A stretch of 64,000 nt of DNA from Limnohabitans sp. 2KL-1 (GCF_003063435.1 NZ_NESL01000001.1:124001-188000); one strand, 5' to 3'; shown: positions 26,042 to 40,887, counted from the stretch's first letter. Made by a program: numbers and translations. The notes: generated by a model from the letters alone, not told the origin.

Positions 26042-26146
26042 TTGAATTATTGAAACATGTTTGAAGAATATGTTCTCATGAGCGACACGTCAAGCAAACG
26101 TGTCGCAATAATTCAATTTTTCGAACATGAGAGCAGCCTCATGTTC
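26042..26146. repeat. Cluster of three inverted repeats upstream of the second Fic gene
   Basis: Three perfect inverted repeats are seen. TTGAATTATT (26042-26051) pairs with AATAATTCAA (26107-26116). GCGACACGT (26082-26090) pairs with ACGTGTCGC (26098-26106), loop CAAGCAA. GAACATGAG (26123-26131) pairs with CTCATGTTC (26138-26146), loop AGCAGC. The second is nested inside the first, directly adjacent to its right arm. The cluster lies between the divergent fic (reverse) and hipB (forward) genes. It may be an operator array, an RNA structure or the trace of a mobile element. Confidence 0.6.
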
Positions 26147-26213
26147 TTGCCGAGTACACGTCACCCCTGTCATGTCGCCAAAACAGGGTTTTGACAACAT
26201 GAGGGCTTTTATG

Positions 26214-26275
26214 GATCAAATATCGATATTCCCCGCCCGCAGCGAGTTGATGTCAATGAAGTAGCGGCGTAACTT
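26214..26275 (-). pseudogene. Fragment of a gyrB 3' end
   Basis: On the reverse strand this encodes [16 protein letters not shown] followed by a stop, against [17 protein letters not shown] and stop at the end of the intact gyrB (30118). At DNA level about 60 bases align in the same orientation at roughly 80 %, with a 31-base core (GATCAAATATC... GCAGCG) that has one mismatch. Differences fall mostly at third codon positions, so the piece derives from a related gyrB, not from a recent copy of this one. Confidence 0.7.
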
Positions 26276-26280
26276 AGTTT

Positions 26281-26326
26281 TTGTCCAAAATGGACAATAG
26301 TTACAGTTTTTGTCCATAATGGCTAA
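26281..26326 (+). promoter_or_regulatory. Two HipB-type operators overlapping the hipB promoter
   Basis: A perfect palindrome TTGTCC-AAAAT-GGACAA is at 26281-26297. A second, half-degenerate copy TTGTCC-ATAAT-GGCTAA is at 26310-26326, ending exactly at the hipB start codon. Centres are 29 bases apart. The CATAAT hexamer inside the second site could be the -10 element, so binding would block transcription, as in autoregulated hipBA operons. Confidence 0.6.
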
Positions 26327-26695
26327 ATGCCAAGCAAGTCACCCATTGTTTTCCCCCAAGAGCAAACGCTGCTCACCGCCTTGGGCGAGCGCCTGCGGCT
26401 GGCGCGTTTGCGCCGCAAACTGAGCACGGCTGTGGTGGCGCAGCGGGCAGGCATGTCGCGCACTTCGGTCTACAAGGTCGAGGCCGGTGATGCGGGTGCA
26501 ACTTTGGGCACTTATCTGCGCGTGCTGGCGGTGCTCGGGCTGCAGGCAGATTTCAATGCCTTGGCCGCCGACGACAAAGTGGGGCGCAAGCTGCAGGATT
26601 TGGCTTTGGCCCCATCGCCCGCAGCGCGACGCCAGCGCCGTGCCAACGTGCTGTCCACCGACGCTGCCAACAGCACTTCTGAGGGGCAGCCATGA
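26327..26695 (+). CDS. hipB: HipB-like XRE-family antitoxin
   Basis: Protein of 122 aa with a Cro/C1-type helix-turn-helix at about residues 18-72 (LGERLRLARLRRKLSTAVVAQRAGMSRTSVYKVEAGDAGATLGTYLRVLAVLGL). An Ala/Arg-rich tail follows. It precedes the HipA-like gene; its stop overlaps an ATG at 26692 in the typical ATGA coupling. In hipBA pairs HipB represses the operon and inhibits the kinase HipA. Matching palindromes stand directly upstream. Confidence 0.85.
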   Translation: MPSKSPIVFPQEQTLLTALGERLRLARLRRKLSTAVVAQRAGMSRTSVYKVEAGDAGATLGTYLRVLAVLGLQADFNALAADDKVGRKLQDLALAPSPAARRQRRANVLSTDAANSTSEGQP

Positions 26696-26746
26696 CGGGG
26701 CCATTCGATGGGCTAGAGGTCTGGTTGGGAGCTGGGCAACTTTGGG

Positions 26747-27817
26747 GTGTTTCTCGACTCATCACCCGACCGCTGGGGACAAACGCTGATGAAACGGCGC
26801 GAGGCCTTGCTGGCAAAGGACCAAAAGCGTCCGGCCAAAACGCTTTATGCGTGGGATTTTTTGATTGGCGTGCAGGACATGACCCGGCAAGGGGCTTTGC
26901 GGTTTCGCCCATCTGGCACGCAAGCGTTTTTGGGCAACGATGCTTTTGCAGCGCCACCCGTGACCACGTTGCGCGAACTGGAGCAGGTGGCTTGGCAACT
27001 GACTCATAAGCGCATTGACGATCTCGATGCTTTGCGCAAATGGTTAACCGTTCTGGTGGCACCGGGTGCTTCGTTGGGGGGCGCTCGGCCCAAAGCCAAC
27101 TTCTCAGAGCTGGACGGTTCTCTTTGGATTGGCAAATTTCCGGCGCGTGACGATGACCGTGATGTCGGGGCTTGGGAGTTCGCCACACATCAAATGGCCC
27201 AACGTGCAGGCATCGATGTCCCTGCTGCAAAGCTGTTGCGCCTGGGTGGTGAGTTTCATACTTTTTGTGTGCAGCGCTTCGACCGTGTCGGTGGTCAGCG
27301 GCGGTTTTATGCATCGGCCATGACGCTGCTGCGCAAGGAGCAAAGCGAGGGCTGTAGTTATCTGGAATTGGCGCAGTTTCTGCGGGCCAGTGGCGATGCA
27401 GAGACTGTTCAATCTGATCTGTCTCAGCTGTTCAGGCGCGTGGTGTTCAATGTGGCGGTAGGCAATCGGGACGACCATTTGCGCAATCACGGCTTTGTGT
27501 TGAGCTCAACGGGCTGGCGTTTGGCACCCGCGTTTGATGTGAACCCGAACATCGACAAAGCCGAGCATGTGCTGAACATTGACGATATGGACAACCGTCC
27601 TGACTTACACACTGCGTTGAATACAGCCTCGTTTTACGGCCTGACGGCAGTGCAAGGGCGGCACATCGTAGACGAGGTGATGGATGTCGTGGGTACTTGG
27701 CGCGATGTAGCCAGCCAAGTCCGCATTTCTCGGGCAGATATCGAACTCACGGCCTCTGCGTTCAGTGCACATGAGGCTTGGCAAGGCCATGAAACGCGCT
27801 GCACGCCTCAAAAATGA
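26747..27817 (+). CDS. HipA-like kinase lacking its N-terminal subdomain, probable pseudogene
   Basis: The catalytic part is intact: GASLGGARPKANF (ATP-binding loop), GKFPARDD, and VAVGNRDDHLRNHGFVLSSTGWRLAPAFDVNP (catalytic Asp and metal site). HipA proteins are usually about 400-440 aa; this frame gives 356 aa from GTG 26747. The coupled start ATG 26692, which overlaps the hipB stop, opens another frame that begins like a HipA N-terminus (GLEVWLGAG) and then runs out of frame. In the kinase frame a TAG stop stands at 26714. Thus roughly 60-70 N-terminal residues appear to have been deleted with a frame change. Family function is Ser phosphorylation of a tRNA synthetase or similar target; activity here is doubtful. 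Confidence 0.75.
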   Translation: MFLDSSPDRWGQTLMKRREALLAKDQKRPAKTLYAWDFLIGVQDMTRQGALRFRPSGTQAFLGNDAFAAPPVTTLRELEQVAWQLTHKRIDDLDALRKWLTVLVAPGASLGGARPKANFSELDGSLWIGKFPARDDDRDVGAWEFATHQMAQRAGIDVPAAKLLRLGGEFHTFCVQRFDRVGGQRRFYASAMTLLRKEQSEGCSYLELAQFLRASGDAETVQSDLSQLFRRVVFNVAVGNRDDHLRNHGFVLSSTGWRLAPAFDVNPNIDKAEHVLNIDDMDNRPDLHTALNTASFYGLTAVQGRHIVDEVMDVVGTWRDVASQVRISRADIELTASAFSAHEAWQGHETRCTPQK

Positions 27818-27852
27818 CATGTTGATGCGCAATTTACGCCTCTAACCATCAG

Positions 27853-27875
27853 GAGTGGGCCATCTCAACCCACTC
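27853..27875 (+). terminator. Hairpin after hipA, weak terminator candidate
   Basis: GAGTGGG (27853-27859) and CCCACTC (27869-27875) form a 7-bp stem with a 9-base loop. No T-run follows, so intrinsic termination is uncertain. It lies between the convergent hipA and fghA genes. Confidence 0.3.
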
Positions 27876-27965
27876 TGTTAACGCCCCGGACCCATGTCAT
27901 GCAGCAACATGGATCAACCAGGATGTCAATGAAGCCACTCATCGCATCATGACCACCCTGAAGGA

Positions 27966-29944
<1,979 letters not shown>

Positions 29945-30050
29945 TTAGTGCGTGAGTTGCAATAAATGGCTTCTTTATAAGAAAGCAGAAAAATCCATTC
30001 TGCTGCACTTTGAGGAAGCTCAAAAGGCCGAATTGGGGGGGGCAAAACAA

Positions 30051-30090
30051 GGGGCCCATCAGTTTCACAACTTATGGGCCCCTTTTTTCT
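30051..30090. terminator. Strong hairpin terminator after gyrB
   Basis: GGGGCCCAT (30051-30059) pairs with ATGGGCCCC (30074-30082); loop of 14 bases. TTTTTT follows on the forward strand, and on the reverse strand TTGTTTTG follows, so it can end the reverse-strand gyrB transcript. Confidence 0.75.
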
Positions 30091-30117
30091 CAGGTTATGG
30101 GTACATCTAAAGATTGA

Positions 30118-33917
<3,800 letters not shown>

Positions 33918-33987
33918 TTGTCTACCTTTGGTGATGTTTCAGGGTCAGCACGCAGCTGAGCCGATGTCATTAACAGCATGCATTTTC

Positions 33988-34011
33988 GCTGTTTTTGGGC
34001 CTCAAAACAGC
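33988..34011. repeat. Hairpin in the dnaA-dnaN gap
   Basis: GCTGTTTT (33988-33995) and AAAACAGC (34004-34011) are a perfect inverted repeat with an 8-base spacer. No T-run follows on the reverse strand; it may attenuate or separate dnaA and dnaN messages. Confidence 0.4.
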
Positions 34012-34066
34012 CTGAAAACAGGTCAAATCGGCGAAATCCAGAGAACAAGCAACAACGCATGGCGTT

Positions 34067-35467
34067 TCAGCCCTTCAAGGTCTGCTCCAGCACGTGCAGC
34101 TGCTGGTTCAGCTCGGTCATTTGCTGGCGCTCGGCGCTGATTTTGCGCACAGCGTGCAGCACCGTCGTGTGGTCACGCCCGCCAAACAGTTCGCCGATCT
34201 CGGGCAGGCTCTTTTGGGTCATTTCCTTGGCCAGGTACATGGCAATTTGCCGTGGCCGGGCAATGCTGGCCGGGCGCTTTTTGCTGTACATGTCAGCGAC
34301 CTTGATCTTGTAGTAGTCGGCCACCGTTTTCTGGATGTTTTCCACACTGATCTGTCGGTTCTGGATGGACAGCAGATCGCGCAGGGCGTCGCGGGCCAGC
34401 TGGATGGAGATTTCCTTCTGGTTGAAACGCGAATACGCCAGAATTTTGCGCAACGCGCCTTCGAGTTCACGCACGTTGGAGCGTACGTTTTTAGCCACAA
34501 AAAACGCCACCTCTTCGGGCATCTCGCTGCCTTCGCTGATGGCCTTGTTGATCAGAATCGCTACCCGCATTTCGAGTTCGGGCGGCTCCATCGCCACCGT
34601 CAGGCCCGAATCAAAGCGCGAGACCAGACGTTCATGGATGTCGGCCAGGCCCTTCGGATAGGTGTCGCTGGTCATCACGATGTGGGACTTTTTGGCCAGT
34701 AAAGCTTCGAACGCGTTGAAGAATTCTTCTTGCGTGCGGTCCTTGTTGGCAAAGAATTGCACATCGTCAATCAGCAGCAAATCGAGCGAATGGTAATGGT
34801 GCTTGAACTCGTCAAAAGTCTTGCGCTGGTAGGCTTTAACCACATCCGACACAAATTGTTCAGCATGGATGTAGAGAACCTTGGATTCGGGCCGGTCGGC
34901 CAGCAGTTTGTTGCCGATGGCGTGCATCAGGTGGGTCTTGCCCAAACCGACGCCACCGTAGATGAACAAGGGGTTGTAAAGATGCCCCGGCGAGCCCGAC
35001 ACATGCATGGCGGCGGCTCGCGCCATGCGGTTGGCCGTGCCTTCGACCAAGTTGTCAAAAGTCAAGGCGCTGTTGAGCCGGCTGCGGAAGGTGTTGGTGA
35101 CCGGTTCGTCCACCACAACCGCCATCTGCTGGGGGGCTTCCATCGATGAAGGGGTCGAGGCTTTTTGTTGTCTCGTGCCGCTTTCACGCGGAGTGATCGC
35201 TAACTCAATTTTCACCGGATGCCCCTGCAAGCTTTCGAGCATGACGGACAGGCGGCTGGCGTATTGAGCGCGAACCCAATCCAGTTTGAAACGGTTGGCC
35301 ACGAACAAAGTGACGGTTTGCTGGTCTTCAGAGACCTGTGCGGTCAGTGGTTTGATCCAGGTGTTGAACTGCTGCTCTGGCAATTCGCGTGACAGTTCTT
35401 CAACGCAGGCTTGCCATAAGGCGTGACCTGCATCCATCTGAAATTCTGGGGAGATTCCCTCGGACAT
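34067..35467 (-). CDS. dnaA: Chromosomal replication initiator protein DnaA
   Basis: Protein of 466 aa. Domain I at the N-terminus ([25 protein letters not shown]), a short linker, AAA+ domain with Walker [17 protein letters not shown] and Walker [11 protein letters not shown], and the DnaA-box-binding helix-turn-helix [19 protein letters not shown] near the C-terminus. It binds DnaA boxes and melts the origin. It heads the dnaA-dnaN-gyrB series, divergent from rpmH, the standard layout around oriC. Confidence 0.97.
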   Translation of the reverse strand: MSEGISPEFQMDAGHALWQACVEELSRELPEQQFNTWIKPLTAQVSEDQQTVTLFVANRFKLDWVRAQYASRLSVMLESLQGHPVKIELAITPRESGTRQQKASTPSSMEAPQQMAVVVDEPVTNTFRSRLNSALTFDNLVEGTANRMARAAAMHVSGSPGHLYNPLFIYGGVGLGKTHLMHAIGNKLLADRPESKVLYIHAEQFVSDVVKAYQRKTFDEFKHHYHSLDLLLIDDVQFFANKDRTQEEFFNAFEALLAKKSHIVMTSDTYPKGLADIHERLVSRFDSGLTVAMEPPELEMRVAILINKAISEGSEMPEEVAFFVAKNVRSNVRELEGALRKILAYSRFNQKEISIQLARDALRDLLSIQNRQISVENIQKTVADYYKIKVADMYSKKRPASIARPRQIAMYLAKEMTQKSLPEIGELFGGRDHTTVLHAVRKISAERQQMTELNQQLHVLEQTLKG

Positions 35468-35708
35468 GTTGTATTTGTTTTTTGTGGACAGTGGGGATCA
35501 AAGGCGGGGGGATATGCTGGTTTATCAAGAGCTTATCCACATGCCGAATCGGGTCGGGAGGGCGATCATAAACCACATCGATCCGGTTGGAACCCGGGGA
35601 CACCCTGATGGCCTTAAATACAGTTGATTTGCCGTGCTTGCGAAAGTTTGCGATAATCTTGGGTTTCGTCCAAAGCTGATTCATGGCCTAGGGCACAAAG
35701 GAACAGTT
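35468..35708. other. oriC: Candidate oriC region between dnaA and rpmH
   Basis: The 241-base gap between divergent dnaA and rpmH holds one perfect DnaA box TTATCCACA at 35533-35541 and a near-match (TGTGGACAG, 35483-35491, reverse orientation). AT-rich runs lie beside the dnaA start. It must also carry the promoters of dnaA and rpmH. Only one exact box was seen, fewer than a typical origin, so the full origin may extend into other gaps of this cluster. Confidence 0.5.
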
Positions 35709-35843
35709 ATGAAACGCACCTACCAACCATCCAAGACACGTCGCGCCCGTACACACGGTTTCCTGGTTCGCATGAAAACCCGTGGTGGCCGTGCCGTGAT
35801 CAACGCACGCCGCGCCAAGGGCCGCAAGCGTCTGGCTGTCTAA
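35709..35843 (+). CDS. rpmH: 50S ribosomal protein L34
   Basis: Protein of 44 aa, [20 protein letters not shown] and the basic tail [11 protein letters not shown], a complete match to L34. ATG 35709 is preferred over upstream in-frame codons because L34 always starts MKRT(Y/F)QP. It begins the rpmH-rnpA-yidD-yidC series, where spacing to rnpA is 67 bases. It is a component of the large ribosomal subunit. Confidence 0.97.
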   Translation: MKRTYQPSKTRRARTHGFLVRMKTRGGRAVINARRAKGRKRLAV

Positions 35844-35910
35844 TGTCCATTCGGCCGTCTGGCGGTGGCCTGATGTCACTGCAGGCGGTTGAAGCTGGGG
35901 CCTGGTCATC

Positions 35911-36348
35911 GTGCAGCGTCTAAAAACACGCCCACAATTTCAGGCCACACTGGCTGGTGGCACAGTCTCGCGCACAGCGCATTTTGCGTTGCACCGCTTG
36001 GTGCTCACTCCTCAAGCTCAGACCTTACTCGCACAAGCCGAGCAAGTCGGGCCTGCACCTTCACCGGAGCAGGCCCTTTTTGACTTGGCCGATGTCTGGC
36101 TGGGGGCCATGGTGCCCAAGCGCTGGGCCAAACGGGCCGTGACCCGCAATGCGATCAAGCGACAAATTTACAACGTGAGCGCCAATTACCGAGATCGCTT
36201 GCCTTTGGCATCGCATGTCGTGCGCTTGCGCACTGGCTTTGATCGCAAACAGTTCATCAGTGCCACGTCCGAAGCCCTGAAATTGGCGGTGCGTCTTGAA
36301 CTTGTGCAATTGTTTGAGCGTGCCACACGTCAGGAGACCACCGCATGA
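35911..36348 (+). CDS. rnpA: Ribonuclease P protein component
   Basis: Protein of 145 aa from GTG 35911. The RNase P signature AKRAVTRNAIKRQIYN (RNR motif) lies at about residues 72-87. An insertion of about 20 residues between the first strand pair (TPQAQTLLAQAEQVGPAPSPEQ) makes it longer than the 119-aa E. coli protein, as in other Burkholderiales. It supports the RNA subunit in tRNA 5' processing. It overlaps yidD by 4 bases. Confidence 0.93.
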   Translation: MQRLKTRPQFQATLAGGTVSRTAHFALHRLVLTPQAQTLLAQAEQVGPAPSPEQALFDLADVWLGAMVPKRWAKRAVTRNAIKRQIYNVSANYRDRLPLASHVVRLRTGFDRKQFISATSEALKLAVRLELVQLFERATRQETTA

Positions 36349-36617
36349 TGCGCAGGTTGCTGATGGGATTGGTGCGTGCGTACCGTTTGCTGCTCAGCCC
36401 TTGGCTGGGATCAGCTTGCCGTTTTGAGCCGACGTGTTCCTCTTATTCGCTGCAGGCCCTGGAGCGTCATGGCGCGGCCGCGGGCAGTTATCTCACCCTT
36501 CATCGCCTGCTGCGTTGCCACCCTTGGTGTGCTGGCGGTGATGACCCCATTCCAGAACAGCCTCCGCGTTTGTTCACGGCTTTGTTTTCTCCTACTTCGT
36601 CAAAGAAGACTTCATGA
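36345..36617 (+). CDS. yidD: Membrane protein insertion efficiency factor YidD
   Basis: Protein of 90 aa with the YidD signature: a hydrophobic, amphipathic start (MGLVRAYRLLLSPWLGSACRFEPTCSSYSLQAL) and the second Cys group LLRCHPWCAGGDDPIPE. It assists YidC-dependent membrane insertion at the inner face of the membrane. It overlaps rnpA before it and yidC after it by 4 bases each, so the three are translationally coupled. Confidence 0.95.
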   Translation: MMRRLLMGLVRAYRLLLSPWLGSACRFEPTCSSYSLQALERHGAAAGSYLTLHRLLRCHPWCAGGDDPIPEQPPRLFTALFSPTSSKKTS

Positions 36618-38308
36618 ACGATATCCGTCGCACCATCCTCTGGGTGATTTTTGGTTTTTCCATGGTTTTGCTGTGGGATCAGTGGCAGGGCTACAACGGC
36701 CGTCCTGCCACGTTCTTTCCCAAGCCCGGCGCGGCTGCCGTCGTGAACACCCCTGCAACAGCCAGTTCGGCGCAAGCTTCCAGTGCGGTTCCTTCTGCCA
36801 ACACCACCGCCGCGCCAGTGACACCCGGACAAGTACCTTCAGGCGCGGCCGCGACGCCCAACCTGGTCAGCGAAAAGATCGAGGTGGTCACCGATGTGCT
36901 CAAGCTCAGTTTTGACACTGAAGGTGGCAACCTCACGCGCAGCGAGTTCATCAAGCACAACGATTTTGTGGACACCAGCAAGCCTTTTGTTCTGTTGGAC
37001 CAAAGCAGCACGCGTGTCTACAACGCCCAAACCGGCCTGATTGGCGGTAATTTCCCGACACACAAAAGCATCATGCGTTTCAGTGGCGAAAAAAGCCTGA
37101 AAGACGGTCAGAACGAACTGACGTTGCGTTTCGAGTCCGAGGTGATGAACGGGGTGAAGCTGGTCAAGACTTACACCTTGCAGCGTGGCAGTTACGCGAT
37201 CGCGGTGAAGCACGAAGTGATCAACGCAGGCACCACCAACGTGTCGCCTCAGCTGTACCTGCAGTTGGTGCGCGACGGCAACAAGCCCGCTGGTGAGTCG
37301 TCTTTCTATTCCACCTTCACGGGTCCTGCGGTTTACACCGAGGCCAAAAAGTACCACAAAGTTGAATTCAGCGACATCGAAAAGAACAAGGCTGAAATCG
37401 ACAAGTCCTCGCCCAATGGTTACGTGGCCATGGTGCAGCACTATTTCGCCACCGCCTGGCTGCTGGCCGACGGCATTCAGCGCGAAAACTTTGTCCGCAA
37501 GGTTGACACCAACCTGTATGCCGTGGGCATGATCACACCGCTGGCAGAGCTGGCACCTGGCCAGTCGAAGACCGTGAGCGCACAACTGTTCAGCGGCCCG
37601 CAAGAAGAAAAAGTGCTGGAAGCCCTGGCACCGGGTTTGGACCTGGTGAAGGACTACGGCTGGCTGGCCATGTTGTCCAAGCCTTTGTATTGGTTGCTCG
37701 ACAAGCTGTTCAGCTTCATCCAGAACTGGGGCTGGTCCATCGTGGCGTTGGTGCTGTTGCTCAAGATCGCTTTTTACTGGCTCAATGCCAAGGCATACGC
37801 CAGCATGGCCAAGATGAAAGCCATCAACCCCAAGATCATGGAAATGCGCGAGCGCCTGAAAAACGATCCGCAAAAAATGCAGCAGGAAATGATGAAGATC
37901 TACCGCGAGGAAAAGGTCAACCCGATGGGCGGCTGTTTCCCGATCATGATCCAGATCCCTGTGTTCATTGCCTTGTATTGGGTGCTGTTGTCCAGCGTCG
38001 AGATGCGCAATGCGCCCTGGATCGGCTGGATCCACGACTTGTCGGCACCTGATCCGTTCTTCATTTTGCCGCTGGTCATGACCTTGACCACCTTGCTGCA
38101 GACCGCGCTCAACCCCGCGCCACCCGACCCGATGCAAGCCAAGCTGATGTGGATCATGCCGCTGGTGTTTTCGGTGATGTTCTTCTTTTTCCCGGCGGGC
38201 CTGGTGCTGTACTGGATCACGAACAACATCCTGTCGATTGCACAGCAGTGGATGATCAACACCCGCATGGGCGTGCCGCCGCAGTTCAATCTGCCCAAGT
38301 TCAAGTAA
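36614..38308 (+). CDS. yidC: Membrane protein insertase YidC
   Basis: Protein of 564 aa. N-terminal signal anchor (TILWVIFGFSMVLLWDQWQ), an Ala/Thr/Pro-rich linker, the large periplasmic beta-sandwich domain (about residues 90-340), and the C-terminal 60KD-IMP core with five membrane segments (WGWSIVALVLLLKIAFYWLNAKAYASMAKMKAINPKIMEMRERL..., GCFPIMIQIPVFIALYWVLLSSVE). It inserts and folds inner-membrane proteins with or without Sec. A terminator hairpin follows within 10 bases of the stop. Confidence 0.97.
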   Translation: MNDIRRTILWVIFGFSMVLLWDQWQGYNGRPATFFPKPGAAAVVNTPATASSAQASSAVPSANTTAAPVTPGQVPSGAAATPNLVSEKIEVVTDVLKLSFDTEGGNLTRSEFIKHNDFVDTSKPFVLLDQSSTRVYNAQTGLIGGNFPTHKSIMRFSGEKSLKDGQNELTLRFESEVMNGVKLVKTYTLQRGSYAIAVKHEVINAGTTNVSPQLYLQLVRDGNKPAGESSFYSTFTGPAVYTEAKKYHKVEFSDIEKNKAEIDKSSPNGYVAMVQHYFATAWLLADGIQRENFVRKVDTNLYAVGMITPLAELAPGQSKTVSAQLFSGPQEEKVLEALAPGLDLVKDYGWLAMLSKPLYWLLDKLFSFIQNWGWSIVALVLLLKIAFYWLNAKAYASMAKMKAINPKIMEMRERLKNDPQKMQQEMMKIYREEKVNPMGGCFPIMIQIPVFIALYWVLLSSVEMRNAPWIGWIHDLSAPDPFFILPLVMTLTTLLQTALNPAPPDPMQAKLMWIMPLVFSVMFFFFPAGLVLYWITNNILSIAQQWMINTRMGVPPQFNLPKFK

Positions 38309-38317
38309 CTTCCCTAA

Positions 38318-38341
38318 AGGCCGCGCAAGCGGCCTTTTTTT
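38318..38341 (+). terminator. Intrinsic terminator between yidC and mnmE
   Basis: AGGCCGC (38318-38324), loop GCAA, GCGGCCT (38329-38335), then a run of T. A GNRA-type tetraloop and T-run make this a strong terminator for the rpmH-yidC transcript. Confidence 0.85.
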
Positions 38342-38370
38342 GCTTCACCCCAGTCTGATCTTTCACCGCC

Positions 38371-39783
38371 ATGCTTGCCCGCCACCAAGAACCCATCGTT
38401 GCCATCGCCACCGCACCCGGTCGCGGGGCTGTGGGCATCGTGCGGGTCTCGGGCAGGCACCTGTCTTCGCTGATTCAGGCCTTGTGCGGGCGCGACCTGA
38501 AAGCGCGTGAGGCCACTTATTTGCCCTTTGCCGATGCCGACGGCAGCCCCATCGACCATGGCCTGGCGCTGCATTTTGTGGCCCCGCACTCGTTCACGGG
38601 CGAAGACGTGCTGGAGCTGCAAGCCCACGGCGGACCGGTGGTGTTGCAGTTGCTCGTGGCGCGCTGCTTGCAAGCCGCGGCCGAGACCGACCCGGCCACC
38701 GGCCAGCCGCGTCTGGCCGGTTTGCGCGTGGCGCAGCCGGGTGAGTTTTCCGAGCGTGCCTTTCTGAACGACAAGATCGACCTTGCGCAGGCCGAGGCGA
38801 TTGCCGACCTGATCGATGCCAGTACCGAAGCGGCTGCCCGCAGTGCCAGTCGCTCGCTGGCGGGTGACTTTTCCAAAGAGATTCACCTGTTGCGCGATGC
38901 CCTGATCCACCTGCGCATGCTGGTGGAGGCCACGCTGGACTTTCCTGAAGAAGAAATCGATTTTTTGCAAAAGGCCGATGCCCAAGGGCAGCTGACACGA
39001 CTGCAAACCGCGCTGCACACCGTGCTGGGCAAAGCCCGGCAAGGCGCGCTACTGCGTGAAGGCATCAAGGTGGTGATCGCAGGCCAGCCCAATGCAGGCA
39101 AAAGCTCGCTGCTCAATGCGCTGGCCGGTGCTGAGCTGGCCATCGTCACGCCGATTGCCGGCACCACCCGCGATGTGGTGCAGCAGACCATACAGATTGA
39201 AGGCGTGCCACTGCATGTGATCGACACGGCAGGGCTGCGCGAAGGCGAGGGCGTGGACGAGGTGGAGCAAATCGGCATTGCCCGCGCCTGGCGGCAGATT
39301 GAGGCCGCCGATGCGGTGCTGTTTTTGCACGACCTGACGCGCGTTGGTCAGGCCGATTACGACACGGCCGATACAGACATTGCAACCGCCCTGCAAAGCC
39401 GCCTGCCTGCCAGCGTGTCGGTGATCGATGTGTGGAACAAGGCCGACGCCGCGCAAGTGCCCACCCCGCAGAACGGCCTGACATTGTCGGCCCGCACAGG
39501 CGAAGGCTTGCAGGCACTGCGCCAGCAACTGTTGCAACAAGCGGGTTGGCAACAAGCCAGCGAAGGCTTGTTCATTGCCCGCGAGCGCCATGTGCAGGCC
39601 TTGCACCGGGTGCGCGAGCATCTGGAGATGGCCGATGCCCACCTGGCAGCGCAAGCCCAAAACCTGGACCTGCTGGCCGAAGAACTGCGGCTGGGGCAAA
39701 ACGCGCTCAATGAAATCACGGGCGAGTTCAGCGCTGACGATCTGCTGGGCGTGATTTTTTCGAGTTTTTGCATCGGCAAGTGA
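38371..39783 (+). CDS. mnmE: tRNA modification GTPase MnmE
   Basis: Protein of 470 aa. N-terminal formyl-THF-binding domain starts [22 protein letters not shown]; the GTPase domain has [14 protein letters not shown], the DxxG box DTAGLREG and a WNKAD box; the C-terminus ends FCIGK, the invariant CxGK motif. With MnmG it makes the 5-carboxymethylaminomethyl group on U34 of several tRNAs. It is separated from yidC by a terminator and probably has its own promoter in the 62-base gap. Confidence 0.97.
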   Translation: MLARHQEPIVAIATAPGRGAVGIVRVSGRHLSSLIQALCGRDLKAREATYLPFADADGSPIDHGLALHFVAPHSFTGEDVLELQAHGGPVVLQLLVARCLQAAAETDPATGQPRLAGLRVAQPGEFSERAFLNDKIDLAQAEAIADLIDASTEAAARSASRSLAGDFSKEIHLLRDALIHLRMLVEATLDFPEEEIDFLQKADAQGQLTRLQTALHTVLGKARQGALLREGIKVVIAGQPNAGKSSLLNALAGAELAIVTPIAGTTRDVVQQTIQIEGVPLHVIDTAGLREGEGVDEVEQIGIARAWRQIEAADAVLFLHDLTRVGQADYDTADTDIATALQSRLPASVSVIDVWNKADAAQVPTPQNGLTLSARTGEGLQALRQQLLQQAGWQQASEGLFIARERHVQALHRVREHLEMADAHLAAQAQNLDLLAEELRLGQNALNEITGEFSADDLLGVIFSSFCIGK

Positions 39784-39909
39784 GCGTCGGGTGCGGGTGT
39801 CGACGCCGCGTCAAACCTTCAGGGAAAGCCCCCAAAAGGTCGCAACAGAGACTATTTCCAAGCCGAATTGGGCACAAGATGACGCTTTTGTCACTGCTTG
39901 CCCATTGCC

Positions 39910-40887
39910 ATGACCGCCAACACCCCACCGTCACTCAGCGCCGAGCAAGACGCGTATTTACGCGACCGTTCTGATGGGATGGGCGCTTATCTGGTGTTGC
40001 ATGCTTGGGGCGTCATGGTGTTGGCCATGGCATTTTTCATCGCTTGGCCCAATCCTCTGAGTTTCATCATCTCGGTCGTGGTCATTGGCGGTAGGCAATT
40101 GGGCTTGGCAATTTTGATGCACGATGCAGCGCACCGAGCCCTGTTCAAGAACACCCGACTCAATGACATGGTGGGCGCATTTTTGTGTGGCTGGCCCGTA
40201 GGTGCGAGCCTCACGCTGTACCGCCCTTACCACCTGAGCCACCACCGCCACACCCAGCAAGACGAAGACCCCGACTTGATTTTGTCGGCCCCCTTTCCGA
40301 TCACCCGTCAAAGCTTTTGGCGCAAGATGCGGCGCGACATTTTGGGTATGACTGGCTACCAGCGGCGCATGGAATTTTTCCGCATGGAAATGGGCCAGGA
40401 CCCGAGCCGCTGGCAGCGTTTGAAAAAACTGTTTCAGGCAGAAAAATACTTTGCGTTGACCAACCTCGTCATCTTTGCCGCCACAGCTGCAGCGGGCGTG
40501 TGGTGGGCTTACTTTGCCTTGTGGCTGCTGCCTTTGCTGACGTGGTATCAGGTGATCAGCCGCATCCGCAATATCGCCGAGCATGCGGTGGTGGGCGACA
40601 ACAACGACCGTCTGCGCAACACACGCACGACGCTGACAAATTGGGGCATGCGCATGGTGTTGGCCCCTTATTGGGTCAACTACCACCTCGAACACCACCT
40701 GTTTGTCTTCACGCCTTGCTGGAAGTTGCCTGCGGCGCACCGCCTGCTGATCGAGCAAGGTTTCGGTCCGCGCATGGAGGTGGCCCAAGGTTATCTGGCG
40801 GTGTTGCGCAAAGCGGTTTCCAAACCGCATGACGATGCCGACCCAGGCTCGCCGGGCCATCAACGCAAGCGTGCGCAACTCATCTGA
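39910..40887 (+). CDS. Membrane fatty acid desaturase family protein
   Basis: Protein of 325 aa from ATG 39910 (a TTG at 39898 would add four residues). Three histidine boxes that bind the di-iron centre: HDAAHRA (about 77-83), HLSHHRHT (about 110-117) and NYHLEHHLF (about 257-265). Two pairs of hydrophobic membrane segments surround them. The extra histidine and the NIAEHAVVGDNN segment fit the Rieske-free desaturase/hydroxylase class. Substrate is unknown; fatty acyl chains or carotenoid-like lipids are possible. The SDR gene follows in the same direction after 51 bases. Confidence 0.85.
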   Translation: MTANTPPSLSAEQDAYLRDRSDGMGAYLVLHAWGVMVLAMAFFIAWPNPLSFIISVVVIGGRQLGLAILMHDAAHRALFKNTRLNDMVGAFLCGWPVGASLTLYRPYHLSHHRHTQQDEDPDLILSAPFPITRQSFWRKMRRDILGMTGYQRRMEFFRMEMGQDPSRWQRLKKLFQAEKYFALTNLVIFAATAAAGVWWAYFALWLLPLLTWYQVISRIRNIAEHAVVGDNNDRLRNTRTTLTNWGMRMVLAPYWVNYHLEHHLFVFTPCWKLPAAHRLLIEQGFGPRMEVAQGYLAVLRKAVSKPHDDADPGSPGHQRKRAQLI

